In this document: piece by piece, positions 50,694 to 58,833 of the stretch
Numbering within the stretch: position 1 is the first letter of the stretch
Layout: every line of letters starts with the position of its first letter
Notes under the pieces: generated by a model
Database searches by the model: none
What the model was told of the DNA's origin: nothing
What the model saw: only the letters and a program-made list of their open reading frames with translations
Assembly: GCA_035491895.1 (NCBI GenBank)
Contig: DATJJY010000156.1
Location: 8,973-72,972, forward strand
Direction of reading: 5' to 3'
From: DASTHG01 sp035491895
GTDB taxonomy: Bacteria > Gemmatimonadota > Gemmatimonadetes > Gemmatimonadales > GWC2-71-9
DNA: 64,000 nucleotides
Made by a program: the position numbers and the translations under genes

Positions 50694-52429
50694 CGCTGAT
50701 TCCGCTCGCGCTCCGCGCCCTCGGGCTCGGGGCGGTGTTGCTCCTGCTGATCAATCCATCGCGGTCGAGACCGTTGGCAGGCGGCGCGCCGCCGCTCGTG
50801 CTGCTCGACGCATCGCTCAGCATGGCGGGCACGAACGGCCCGTGGATTGCGGCGCTGGACAGCGCCCGGCGGCTCGCCCGAGGCGGCTCGATCTGGCGTT
50901 TCGGGAGCGACGTGGACGCGTTCGACTCCACGCCGCCGCGTGATGGGCAGAGCCTCCTCGCCCCGGCGCTCGCGGCGGCGGCGGCCCGCGGCGCACCGGT
51001 CACCGTGATTACGGACGGCGCCATCGCCGACAGCGGCGACCTGCCCGCCGACCTGCGGCGGCGGCCCCGCGTCATCGTGCTGCCCCGCACAGCGTTCTTC
51101 GATGCCTTCGTCGCCTCAGTGGAGGGCCCAAGCCGCGTGGCGGTGGGCGACACCGTGCGTCTGCGCGTCGCCTATGGCGTCGCCGGTCCACGGACCGCGG
51201 GTGCGGCGCGTCGCGCTTCACTCGTAGTGTCCGCCGGCGGTCGCCGCATCACCGCCACGCCCGTGCCGCTCCCCGACTCGGGCTCCCTCGCGACGGAGGT
51301 CGTGCTGCCCCCCGCGCAGCTCGCCACCGGCTTCCAGGCGCTCGAGGTTCGGCTTGCGGGGGCCGGAGACGTGGAGCCGCGAGACGACGCGCGGCTGTTC
51401 GTGATCGAGGTGAGTGCCCAACCGGTCGCGGTCGTGCTGGCAGCCCCACCGGATTGGGAGTCCCGCTTCTTCGCAAAGACGCTCGCCGACGTGTCCCGTG
51501 TCCCCGTCAAGCTGCTCGTCCAGACCGACGCAACGAACTGGCGGGATGGGACGACGCTCGCGCCGCTGGGCGCCGACGCCGTCGGCCGCGCCGCCGGCGG
51601 AGCGCGGCTCCTGGCGCTGATCGGAGACCCGGCGCGCCTTGCGCCGTACCGGCGACGCGCCGGCATCGTGCTGTGGCCCTTCACAGCGGCCCGCTCCGGG
51701 GATTGGTACGTCGATCCGCCGCCCGCAACGCCTCTCGCCGGAGCGTTTGCCGGCGTCGATTGGGACTCGTTGCCGCCGGCGGCCGGCGTCGTCGATCTCC
51801 CGGCCGACTCGAGCGCGATCGTGGTGCTCACGGCCCGACTGGGCCGGCGCGGTGCGCCCCGGCCGATCCTCCTCGTGCGCGATTCCGGCGGTGTGCGATC
51901 GGCAGTGATCACGGGGACCGGTCTCTGGCGCTGGGGGTTCCGTGGCGGCGCCAGCGCTGAGGCGTATCGCAGCCTGGTGGCGGCGATCGCCGATTGGCTG
52001 CTCTCCGATGTCGCGGCCGGCAAGGAACGGTTCGGCCCGGCGGTCCCGGTCGCGGCACAGGGACTCCCGCTCACATGGCGCTGGCGCGGGAGCGGGGCAC
52101 CCAATGCGATCGCGATCACGCTCGAATCGACGGCCGGCTCTCGCTCGGCGACGTTGCGGTTCGACGCCCAGGGAGAAGCGTCGCTCCGGCTCGCGCCGGG
52201 AGTGTATCGCTGGCGCGCGGGCGACCAGGGGTCGGAGCAGGGGATGGTGGCGGTCGAGCAGTACTCCGACGAATGGCGCCCCGCTCGAGTGGTGCTGGCG
52301 ACCCAACCGGGCGAAGTGGGCGGCGCGCGCCACGACGTCGGGGCGCGCGATCTCTGGTGGCTCTACGCCATCGCGATCGCGGCGTTCGCCGGTGAATGGG
52401 CGTGGCGACGCCGGCAGGGGTTGCCCTGA
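50681..52429 (+). CDS. VWA-like membrane protein with N- and C-terminal helices
   Basis: A 582-residue protein. N-terminal transmembrane helix ('LIPLALRALGLGAVLLLLI') is followed by a von Willebrand A-like segment with a MIDAS-type DxSxS in 'LVLLDASLSMAG' (residues ~40-50) and 'VTVITDGAIADSGDL'. A beta-rich middle follows, and a C-terminal transmembrane helix ('LWWLYAIAIAAFAGEWAW') just before the end. Aerotolerance-operon (BatA/B) and DUF4159/glutamine-amidotransferase-like membrane proteins share this plan. Exact family unknown. Periplasmic exposure of most of the chain is likely. It overlaps hisA by 13 bases and ftsY by one. Confidence 0.75.
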   Translation: MRRLTLIPLALRALGLGAVLLLLINPSRSRPLAGGAPPLVLLDASLSMAGTNGPWIAALDSARRLARGGSIWRFGSDVDAFDSTPPRDGQSLLAPALAAAAARGAPVTVITDGAIADSGDLPADLRRRPRVIVLPRTAFFDAFVASVEGPSRVAVGDTVRLRVAYGVAGPRTAGAARRASLVVSAGGRRITATPVPLPDSGSLATEVVLPPAQLATGFQALEVRLAGAGDVEPRDDARLFVIEVSAQPVAVVLAAPPDWESRFFAKTLADVSRVPVKLLVQTDATNWRDGTTLAPLGADAVGRAAGGARLLALIGDPARLAPYRRRAGIVLWPFTAARSGDWYVDPPPATPLAGAFAGVDWDSLPPAAGVVDLPADSSAIVVLTARLGRRGAPRPILLVRDSGGVRSAVITGTGLWRWGFRGGASAEAYRSLVAAIADWLLSDVAAGKERFGPAVPVAAQGLPLTWRWRGSGAPNAIAITLESTAGSRSATLRFDAQGEASLRLAPGVYRWRAGDQGSEQGMVAVEQYSDEWRPARVVLATQPGEVGGARHDVGARDLWWLYAIAIAAFAGEWAWRRRQGLP

Positions 52430-53283
52430 TGGGGTTGTGGCAGCGCCTCGGGCGCGTCTTCGGCCGTGGCGCAGACGGAGTCGCCGAAGCCGAGCGCATT
52501 CTGCTCGAAGCGGATTTCGGCGTCACCGCGACGGATGAGCTGGTCGAAGGGTTGCGGGCCGCGCCCGCCGGCCTGCGCGAGGAGTATCTCGAGCGCACGG
52601 TGTCCCGGCTGCTCGCCGATCCCCCGGGTACTCCGGTGGGCGAGCTGGCGCGCGCCCCCGAGCCGCCGACGGTGATCCTGCTGTACGGTGTGAACGGCGT
52701 GGGGAAGACGACGACGATCGCGAAGCTCGGGTCCAGGCTGAAGCGCCAGGGACGACAGGTCCTGCTCGCAGCGGCCGACACATTCCGCGCCGGCGCGGTC
52801 GAGCAGCTGCGCCTGTGGGCCGGGCGTCTCGACGTGCCGTGCGTCGGGGCGTCCGGCGACGGTCGCGCTGATCCGGCGGCGGTGGCGTTCGACGCCATCG
52901 ATGCCGCGCAGGCACGCGGTCGGGACACGGTGCTTATCGATACGGCGGGGCGGCTGCACACCGAGTCGCAGCTGATGGAGGAGCTCAGGAAGGTCGCGCG
53001 GGTGGTGGCGAAGCGACGTCCTGGCGCGCCACACGAATCGCTCCTCGTGCTGGACGGCACGGTGGGACAGAATGCGGTCTCGCAGGCGCGCGAATTCGCC
53101 GCCGCGGTCCCCCTCACGGGGCTCATCGTCACCAAACTCGACGGCACGGCTCGGGGCGGGGCCGTCGTCGCCGTGCGACGCGCCGTCCCGGTGCCGATCC
53201 GGTTCATCGGCACGGGCGAAGGGCTCGACGACCTCGAGCTGTTCGATGCGGCATCCTACGCCCGGCGTCTGGTCCACGGGTGA
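52429..53283 (+). CDS. ftsY: Signal recognition particle receptor FtsY
   Basis: The SRP-receptor GTPase for co-translational membrane insertion. It has the NG domain only: N-domain helices (residues ~1-80), G1 'GVNGVGKTTTIAKLG', 'AAADTFRAGAVEQL', G3 'LIDTAGRLHTE', G4 'VTKLDGTARGG' and the closing 'GTGEGLDDLELFD'. At 284 residues it is among the shorter forms, lacking the acidic A-domain of E. coli FtsY. Membrane contact would rely on the N-terminal amphipathic 'LWQRLGRVFGRG'. The ATG overlaps the upstream stop (TGATG). Confidence 0.96.
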   Translation: MGLWQRLGRVFGRGADGVAEAERILLEADFGVTATDELVEGLRAAPAGLREEYLERTVSRLLADPPGTPVGELARAPEPPTVILLYGVNGVGKTTTIAKLGSRLKRQGRQVLLAAADTFRAGAVEQLRLWAGRLDVPCVGASGDGRADPAAVAFDAIDAAQARGRDTVLIDTAGRLHTESQLMEELRKVARVVAKRRPGAPHESLLVLDGTVGQNAVSQAREFAAAVPLTGLIVTKLDGTARGGAVVAVRRAVPVPIRFIGTGEGLDDLELFDAASYARRLVHG

Positions 53284-55358
53284 TGTCGATCGAGCTCAAG
53301 TCGCCGGTCAAGTTCCTGAAGGGAGTCGGCCCGAAGCGCGCCGAGGCGTTGGCCCGGCTCGGGATCCGGAGTGTCGGCGACCTCCTCTATCACGCCCCGC
53401 ACCGCTATCTCGACGCCACGAGCGTAACGCCGCTCGCCAAGGCGCGAGTGGGAGACGAGGTCACGGGCGTCGGTCGTGTGCGCTCGACGGGGATCCTTCC
53501 GACACGGCGTGGGCTGCGTGTCTTCCGGGCGCTGCTGCAGGACGAATCCGGGGTGCTCGAGTGCGCGTGGCCCGGGCAACCGTTTCTCGAGCGCACCATC
53601 CGGCAGGGGCAGTTGCTCCTCGTGACCGGACCGGTCCGCTATTACCACGGACGTCAGCTGGTGCCGCGTGAATTCCTCATCCTCGCCGACCCCGATGAAC
53701 CCGGTCCGCAGGAGGGAGGCGACCGCGGGCTCATCCTCCCGATCTATCCGGCGACCGAGGGACTGTCGCACAAACAGATCCGCGCCCTCGTCCAGCAGCA
53801 CCTCGACGCACTGCTCGCACTGGTCAAGGACCCTCAGCCTCCCACTCGCCGGGCGGGGCTCCGCCTTCCGGATCTGCGGGCGGCGTTGGCGGCGGTACAT
53901 CGTCCCGGCAGCGTCGCGGAGGCGGAGTCGGGGCGGCGCCGCCTGGCGTTCGACGAGTTCTTCGATCAGCAGCTCGTGCAGGCGCGGGCGCGCTTCCTCG
54001 CCAAGCGGGCGCGGGCGGGGATCCGATTCACGCTGCGGCACGAGCTGACGACACGGTTGAAGGACGCACTACCGTTCGAGCTCACGTCCGACCAGAAGCG
54101 CGCGATTCGTGAGATCATGGACGATATGACGGCCCCCGAGCGCATGCATCGCCTCCTCATGGGAGATGTCGGCACCGGAAAGACGGTCGTCGCGCTGTTC
54201 GCGATGCTTCTCGCGGTGGAGAACGGATACCAGGCCGCGATGATGGCCCCCACAGAGTTGCTCGCGGAGCAGCACGCCGCCACCCTCACGCGTCTGCTCG
54301 CCCCGCTCGAGCTGCGCCCCGAGCTGCTGCTCGGCCGGGGAACGGCGGCGGAGAAGGCGGCGATCCGGGCGCGACTCGCGAGCGGTGCGTCGCGCGTCGT
54401 GGTCGGTACCCACGCGCTGATCCAGGAGTCGGTGGCGTTTCAACGACTCGGTCTCGCCGTCGTGGACGAGCAGCACCGCTTCGGGGTGGAGCAGCGCGCC
54501 GCGCTCGCCGAGAAGGGTGATGCGCCCGACGTTCTGCTCCTGACCGCCACGCCGATCCCGCGATCCCTCGCGCTGACGCTGTACGGCGATCTCGACGTCA
54601 CGACCATCGCGCAGCGCCCGCCGGGGCGGGGAACAATCAAGACCGCGCTGCGCACCGAGGCGGCGCGCGCCAAGATCTACGAATTCATCCGCTCCGAATG
54701 CGCCGCCGGGAGGCAGGCGTACGTTCTCTATCCGGTGATCGACGAATCCGAGAAGGCGGATCTGAAGGCGGCGACGACGATGGCCGAGAAGCTCGCCAAG
54801 GTGTTCGCCGAATTCCGGGTCGGGCTGGTGCACGGCCGGCTCAAGGCCGACGTGCGGGACGAGGAGATGCGGGCATTCCGCGACAACGCGATCGCGATTC
54901 TCGTCGCGACGAGTGTGATCGAGGTGGGGATCGACGTCCCCAACGCGACGGTGATGCTGATCGAGCACGCCGAGCGCTTCGGGCTGGCGCAGCTGCACCA
55001 GCTGCGGGGTCGGGTGGGGCGCGGCAGCGCGGCGAGCCACTGCATTCTGCTGTCGAACGCCGGCGCCGCCGCCCCGCGGCTCAAGGCGTTCACGGAGACG
55101 ACCGACGGGTTCAAGATCGCCGAGCTCGACCTGGCCGAGCGTGGCATGGGGGAGCTGGCGGGGGCGCGGCAGTCGGGGGGCACGACGTTTCGCTACGCCA
55201 ATTTCGCCACCGACATCGACCTACTCGACGCCGCGCGGCGTGCCGCAGGCGAGCTGATCGCCCGCGACCCGGCGCTTGAGAAACCTGAGAACGGAGTCTA
55301 TCGAGAGAATGTGATTCAGAGATATGAGAGAGGATTCGAGCTTTTCAGGGTTGGATGA
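53283..55358 (+). CDS. recG: ATP-dependent DNA helicase RecG
   Basis: A 691-residue helicase for fork reversal and recombination intermediates. The N-terminal wedge domain includes 'VKFLKGVGPKRAEALARLGI' and 'DLLYHAPHRYLD'. Helicase motifs are I 'GDVGTGKTVVAL', Ia 'APTELLAEQH', II 'DEQHRFG' (DExH with Gln, normal for RecG), III 'LLTATPIPR', V 'ATSVIEVGIDVPNA' and VI 'QLHQLRGRVGRG'. The TRG-type C-terminus is present. ATG 53283 is one base into the ftsY stop, and a GTG at 53280 is equivalent. Followed by the tandem heptamers at 55364. Confidence 0.97.
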   Translation: MSIELKSPVKFLKGVGPKRAEALARLGIRSVGDLLYHAPHRYLDATSVTPLAKARVGDEVTGVGRVRSTGILPTRRGLRVFRALLQDESGVLECAWPGQPFLERTIRQGQLLLVTGPVRYYHGRQLVPREFLILADPDEPGPQEGGDRGLILPIYPATEGLSHKQIRALVQQHLDALLALVKDPQPPTRRAGLRLPDLRAALAAVHRPGSVAEAESGRRRLAFDEFFDQQLVQARARFLAKRARAGIRFTLRHELTTRLKDALPFELTSDQKRAIREIMDDMTAPERMHRLLMGDVGTGKTVVALFAMLLAVENGYQAAMMAPTELLAEQHAATLTRLLAPLELRPELLLGRGTAAEKAAIRARLASGASRVVVGTHALIQESVAFQRLGLAVVDEQHRFGVEQRAALAEKGDAPDVLLLTATPIPRSLALTLYGDLDVTTIAQRPPGRGTIKTALRTEAARAKIYEFIRSECAAGRQAYVLYPVIDESEKADLKAATTMAEKLAKVFAEFRVGLVHGRLKADVRDEEMRAFRDNAIAILVATSVIEVGIDVPNATVMLIEHAERFGLAQLHQLRGRVGRGSAASHCILLSNAGAAAPRLKAFTETTDGFKIAELDLAERGMGELAGARQSGGTTFRYANFATDIDLLDAARRAAGELIARDPALEKPENGVYRENVIQRYERGFELFRVG

Positions 55359-55363
55359 TGCGG

Positions 55364-55451
55364 ACATCAGACATCAGACATCAGACATCAGACATCAGAC
55401 GTCAGAGATCAAAGAAGGCAATTCTGACGTCAGATGTCTGATGTCTGATAT
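55364..55451. repeat. ACATCAG heptamer array with inverted partner
   Basis: Five perfect tandem copies of ACATCAG (55364-55398) and one ACGTCAG (55399-55405). After an 18-base spacer come the inverted copies CTGACGT, CAGATGT, CTGATGT, CTGATAT (55424-55451). The arms can pair over more than 20 bases with few mismatches, giving a long hairpin between the convergent stops of recG (55358) and the lipid-surface gene (55452). Read from either gene, the stop codon is followed within a few bases by the same heptamer in the same sense. Confidence 0.85.
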
Positions 55452-55949
55452 CTAGAACGCGACCCGCATCCCAACCCGCGCACCGTCCCCCAACGGCTCC
55501 GCCGTCAACTCGAAGCGCGAAACGTGGAAGGGAATATTCGGCGGATTGCCGCCGTGGTGGCGCAAGTCGAGGATGAACAGCGCCGCCGAGGTGAGCACGG
55601 AGATCTGCGCGCCGAGGATGCGGTGGCGCGCGCGGTGGTCGTAGTACAACGTCTGCTGATAATCGAGCTCCGCCTGGTAATCGACGTACCGGCCATCGGA
55701 CCGCAGCTGGCAGGCGGCGTTGTCCGCTTGGCAGAGGGATACGAGCCGCTGCCAGCTCTCATTGGCGCGATCGTGCTCGTGAGCGGCCAGGAGCGTCAAC
55801 CCCACGGCGGCCGCCGCGGTGGTCCACTTCCCGTAATGGACGACGTTCTCGGTGAGGCTGCGCGGCGGCGGCGTAGCCGCCGTTTCCTGAGCTCCGAGGA
55901 CGGGGACGAGGGCGGCGAGGGTGGCGGCAACGGTGATCGCACGTCTCAT
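55452..55949 (-). CDS. Secreted/envelope protein of unknown function
   Basis: A 165-residue protein with an N-terminal signal peptide ('RRAITVAATLAALVPVLGAQE', cleavage after Gly-Ala), a hydrophobic helix at ~45-60 ('WTTAAAAVGLTLLAAHEH'), a helical section with two Cys ('SLCQADNAACQLRSDGRY'), another hydrophobic stretch ('ILGAQISVLTSAALFILDL') and a C-terminal beta segment ending in Phe ('LGDGARVGMRVAF'), which would suit outer-membrane association. The frame is open far upstream, but the chosen ATG gives the signal peptide and a 4-base overlap with the gene before it. Function not recognised. Confidence 0.75.
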   Translation of the reverse strand: MRRAITVAATLAALVPVLGAQETAATPPPRSLTENVVHYGKWTTAAAAVGLTLLAAHEHDRANESWQRLVSLCQADNAACQLRSDGRYVDYQAELDYQQTLYYDHRARHRILGAQISVLTSAALFILDLRHHGGNPPNIPFHVSRFELTAEPLGDGARVGMRVAF

Positions 55950-57052
55950 CGGTACGCCTCCACGACGCCGTTTCCGGTGACCAGGAACAACTGCCGGTCC
56001 TGCACGATCGGCGACACGTCGATCGGTGCCCGCCGCCGTGTATGCCAGCGCACCGAATCGGTCGCGGCATCGATCAGCATGACGTCCCCGGTCACCCCTG
56101 CGACCAGCACGCCGTTCACGAGCGGTGTGGGACCCGCGGTGGCGGGGACCCCGAGCGCCACCGACCGTGCACTCTCCGGGGCCCCCACCGGTACGCGCCA
56201 CAACGTGCCGCGACCGGTGATGGCATAGATCGTATCGCCGGCCAGGGCCAGGGCGCCGTATACGGCGTCACCGACGGAGCGGTCCCAGAGGACAGCGAGG
56301 TCGGGCAGCGTGATGCCGAGGAGGTGGCCCGCCGTCGTACCGGCGAAGAGGTGGTGGCCGTCCGTCGCCAGGTTGCCGATGATGGTCCCCGGTGTCGCGA
56401 GGCGGGCGCGGACCGCTCCCGTGCCGGAATCGAGCAGGTAGAGGGTGTCGCCGATCGTGGCGACGGCGATGCCGGAAGGCGTCACGACCGGCGTCGCGCG
56501 CGTTCCACGGCCGAGCGTTCGTTCCCAACGGCGGTCTCCAGTGGCACGATCGAGCGCCACCACCGGGCCGCGATCGGTGGCGGCGATGATCGTGGAGTCG
56601 GTGAGGGCGAGGGGCGCCGACACGCCGCCCGTACGGACGCTCCACGCCGGCACCCCGGTCTTGAGCTGCAGCGCCACCACCCGGCCGTCCGGCACCGCTT
56701 GCGTGGCGACGTACACGAAGGCGCCGACGATGAGGGGGCCGCCCGCCACCGTTCCGGGCACATGGCGGCGCCAGATACGCTGTCCCGTCCCCCGGTCGAG
56801 CAGCACTACCGCTCGGTCCGACGTGCCCACGGCGACCACACTCGATCCGATGGCGGGCCCGCCCCGCACCGCCCGGCCCGCCACGGCGCGCCACAGCGGC
56901 TGCGGCTCGGCCGCCAGCGACTGGAGGCTCGTTGCATCGCGCCACGCGGTGTCATCGCGGTCCGGGCCGACGCGCGCCACCGGTGCGCACCCAATTGCGT
57001 TGACAGTGCAGATGGCCGCCACTAGTATGCCGCGCCTATGCCGGAGCCTCAA
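55946..57052 (-). CDS. PQQ-like beta-propeller lipoprotein
   Basis: A 368-residue lipoprotein with about seven PQQ/quinoprotein-type blades: 'GTSDRAVVLLDRGTGQRIWRR', 'GRVVALQLKTGVPAWSVRTGG', 'GPVVALDRATGDRRWERTLG' and others, the pattern of BamB-like outer-membrane assembly factors. Starting at TTG 57052 gives an ideal lipoprotein signal ('RLRHRRGILVAAICTVNAIGC', lipobox AIGC). The other possible start, GTG 57022, would leave only 11 residues before the Cys and no basic region. The TTG start overlaps the divergent asnS by 15 bases. It may be a BamB homologue, but propellers are too generic to name the gene. Confidence 0.75.
   Translation of the reverse strand: MRLRHRRGILVAAICTVNAIGCAPVARVGPDRDDTAWRDATSLQSLAAEPQPLWRAVAGRAVRGGPAIGSSVVAVGTSDRAVVLLDRGTGQRIWRRHVPGTVAGGPLIVGAFVYVATQAVPDGRVVALQLKTGVPAWSVRTGGVSAPLALTDSTIIAATDRGPVVALDRATGDRRWERTLGRGTRATPVVTPSGIAVATIGDTLYLLDSGTGAVRARLATPGTIIGNLATDGHHLFAGTTAGHLLGITLPDLAVLWDRSVGDAVYGALALAGDTIYAITGRGTLWRVPVGAPESARSVALGVPATAGPTPLVNGVLVAGVTGDVMLIDAATDSVRWHTRRRAPIDVSPIVQDRQLFLVTGNGVVEAYR
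57000..57028 (+). promoter_or_regulatory. Near-consensus promoter of asnS, leaderless geometry
   Basis: TTGACA (57000-57005, exact consensus), 17 bases, TAGTAT (57023-57028), then 9 bases to the asnS ATG at 57038. No Shine-Dalgarno sequence fits in the gap. The promoter lies within the 5' coding part of the divergent lipoprotein gene, so the two genes overlap head to head. Confidence 0.75.
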
Positions 57053-58336
57053 CGAATCGAAGCGCTGCCCGCGCTGGCGGGGCAGCCGGCGCTGGTGCGC
57101 GGCTGGGTCATGACCACGCGATCGAGCGGCAAGATCGCGTTCGTCTCGCTGCGCGACGGCACCGGGTACCTCCAGGTCGTGCTCTCGAAGAAGGACGTGC
57201 CCGATCGCGTGTGGGAAGCGCTCGGCACCCTCACCCAGGAGACGTCGGTCGAAGTCAGCGGCACGGTGCGCGCCGACGCCCGCGCTCCCGGCGGCGTCGA
57301 GCTCACGGCCACCGATCTGCACGTGCTCGGGCCCAGTCACGAGTTTCCGATCTCCCCCAAGGAACATGGCACCGCGTTTCTGTTCGAGCACCGTCACCTC
57401 TGGCTGCGCAGCCGGCGCCAGGTGGCGATCGCCCGGGTCCGGCACGAGGTCATCCAGGCAATCCGCGATTTCTTCTACGAGCGCGGCTTCGTGCTCGTCG
57501 ATACCCCGATCCTGACCGGATCGATCGGCGAGCAGGCCGGCACGCTCTTCGCCACCGACTACTTCGATCTGGGGAAGGCCTATCTCGCCCAGACCGGCCA
57601 GCTCTATGTGGAGGCCGCCGCGGCGGCGCTGGGTAAAGTCTATTGCTTCGGACCGACGTTTCGCGCCGAGAAATCGAAGACCCGGCGCCACCTCACCGAA
57701 TTCTGGATGGTGGAGCCGGAAGTCGCCTGGAACGATTCGGACGCGAATATGCGGCTGCAGGAGGATTTCGTCAGCTACATCGTGCGGCGCTGTCTCGAGC
57801 GCCGGCGCCCCGAGCTTGCGGAGCTGGAGCGCGATGTCGCCCCGCTCGAGGCCTGCATCCCCCCCTACCACCGGATTTCCTACACCGACGCTGTGGAAAA
57901 GCTCAAGGGTCTCGGCGCGGACATCGAGTGGGGCCGGGACCTCGGTGGAGACGACGAAACGCTGTTGGCGCGTCAGTTCGACCGCCCGGTGATGGTCTAC
58001 AATTACCCCAAGGCCGTGAAGGCCTTCTATATGAAGGAAAACCCGGCCGATCCGCGCACCGTCCTCAACAATGACATGCTGGCCCCCGAAGGATACGGCG
58101 AAATCATCGGCGGCAGCCAGCGCGAGGACGACTACGACAAGCTGCGCGACCGGATCCGGGCCGAAGGGCTCCCCGAGGAGGCCTACGCCTGGTACCTCGA
58201 CCTGCGCAAGTACGGGACGTTCGTCCACGCCGGATTCGGACTCGGCGTCGAGCGCACCGTGGCGTGGATTTGCGGCATCCCGCACATCCGCGAGGCGATC
58301 GCCTTCCCGCGGACGCTCTACAAACTCTGGCCGTAG
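57038..58336 (+). CDS. asnS: Asparaginyl-tRNA synthetase
   Basis: A class II synthetase charging tRNA-Asn directly. The OB-fold anticodon domain (residues ~15-105, 'VRGWVMTTRSSGKIAFVSLRDGTGYLQVV') is followed by the catalytic core with motif 2 'CFGPTFRAEKSKTRRHLTEFWMVEPE' and motif 3 'GFGLGVERTVAWICGI'. 'HTPILTGSIGEQAGTLF'-like wording ('DTPILTGSIGEQAGTLF') separates it from AspRS. The length of 432 residues is normal. The TAG stop is embedded in the first unit of the decamer array that follows. Confidence 0.97.
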   Translation: MPEPQRIEALPALAGQPALVRGWVMTTRSSGKIAFVSLRDGTGYLQVVLSKKDVPDRVWEALGTLTQETSVEVSGTVRADARAPGGVELTATDLHVLGPSHEFPISPKEHGTAFLFEHRHLWLRSRRQVAIARVRHEVIQAIRDFFYERGFVLVDTPILTGSIGEQAGTLFATDYFDLGKAYLAQTGQLYVEAAAAALGKVYCFGPTFRAEKSKTRRHLTEFWMVEPEVAWNDSDANMRLQEDFVSYIVRRCLERRRPELAELERDVAPLEACIPPYHRISYTDAVEKLKGLGADIEWGRDLGGDDETLLARQFDRPVMVYNYPKAVKAFYMKENPADPRTVLNNDMLAPEGYGEIIGGSQREDDYDKLRDRIRAEGLPEEAYAWYLDLRKYGTFVHAGFGLGVERTVAWICGIPHIREAIAFPRTLYKLWP

Positions 58337-58437
58337 GGGACGGTAGGGGACGGTAGGGGACGGTAGGGGACGGTAGGAGACGGTAGGAACGGCAGGAGAC
58401 GGTAGGAGACGGCAAGGGATGGTAGGGGACGGAGGGG
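58331..58437. repeat. Decamer array CGGTAGGGGA, left copy
   Basis: About eleven tandem decamers of consensus CGGTAGGGGA with G-to-A and T-to-C variants and one 9-base unit. The first unit contains the asnS stop codon, and the array ends at the stop codon of the next (minus-strand) gene. Its inverted counterpart is at 58745-58833. Confidence 0.9.
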
Positions 58438-58438
58438 T

Positions 58439-58735
58439 TCAGGCGGATTCGTACTGGCCGATCGACCTCTCGCTATGGGTTACAGATTCCATCTGTTGGT
58501 CGAGTGTCTGGTATTCAGCTTGCCATTGCTGCTTGAAGTCTGCGAATGCAGCCGCAGAGGTCCAGCGATCGATGGTGAGATAGGTTCGGGTCGTGATCGA
58601 CTTCAGCAGATCGGTACCGCAATAGTCCGGGCTGTTCGAGAAGAGCAATGCCCAATCACCGTGAGCACCGTAGGCCTTCTCGAACTCCGTTTCCTTTCCG
58701 GGTCGCGCCTCGAATTCCCACACGATTACATGCAC
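58439..58735 (-). CDS. Small ABM-like (antibiotic-biosynthesis-monooxygenase fold) protein
   Basis: A 98-residue protein of dimeric ferredoxin-like ABM character: 'VIVWEFEARPGKETEFEKAYG' and 'YLTIDRWTSAAAFADFKQQWQAEYQTLDQQ' match the strand-helix pattern ('YxVIxxWxSxEAFxxF'). Members include monooxygenases and many uncharacterised small proteins, so no substrate can be named. GTG start at 58735. Base composition is visibly lower in GC than the rest of the window. The gene is enclosed by inverted decamer arrays and its whole upstream region is array, suggesting a later insertion (inference). Confidence 0.8.
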   Translation of the reverse strand: MHVIVWEFEARPGKETEFEKAYGAHGDWALLFSNSPDYCGTDLLKSITTRTYLTIDRWTSAAAFADFKQQWQAEYQTLDQQMESVTHSERSIGQYESA

Positions 58736-58744
58736 AGGTTTGCA

Positions 58745-58833
58745 CCCCTACCGTCCCCTACCGTCCCCTACCGTCCCCTACCGTCTCGTACCGTCTCCTA
58801 CCGTCTCCTGCCGTCTCCTGCCGTCCCCTACCG
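58745..58833. repeat. Decamer array, right copy (inverted)
   Basis: About eight tandem decamers CCGTCCCCTA, plus a partial copy, the reverse complement of the left array. It spans the TAG stop codon of mazG (58828-58830, read on the minus strand as GGTAGGGGACGG). Variants CTCCTA/CTCCTG mirror the GGAGA variants on the left. Confidence 0.9.

Noticed and set aside
55364..55451. CRISPR array
   Set aside because: The unit is only 7 bases, contiguous without spacers, and there are no cas genes in the window. The same applies to the decamers at 58331-58833.
58439..58735. Insertion sequence or transposase remnant between the inverted decamer arrays
   Set aside because: The enclosed gene has ABM-fold wording with no transposase motif, and the arrays are tandem repeats with no single terminal inverted repeat or target duplication that I can define.
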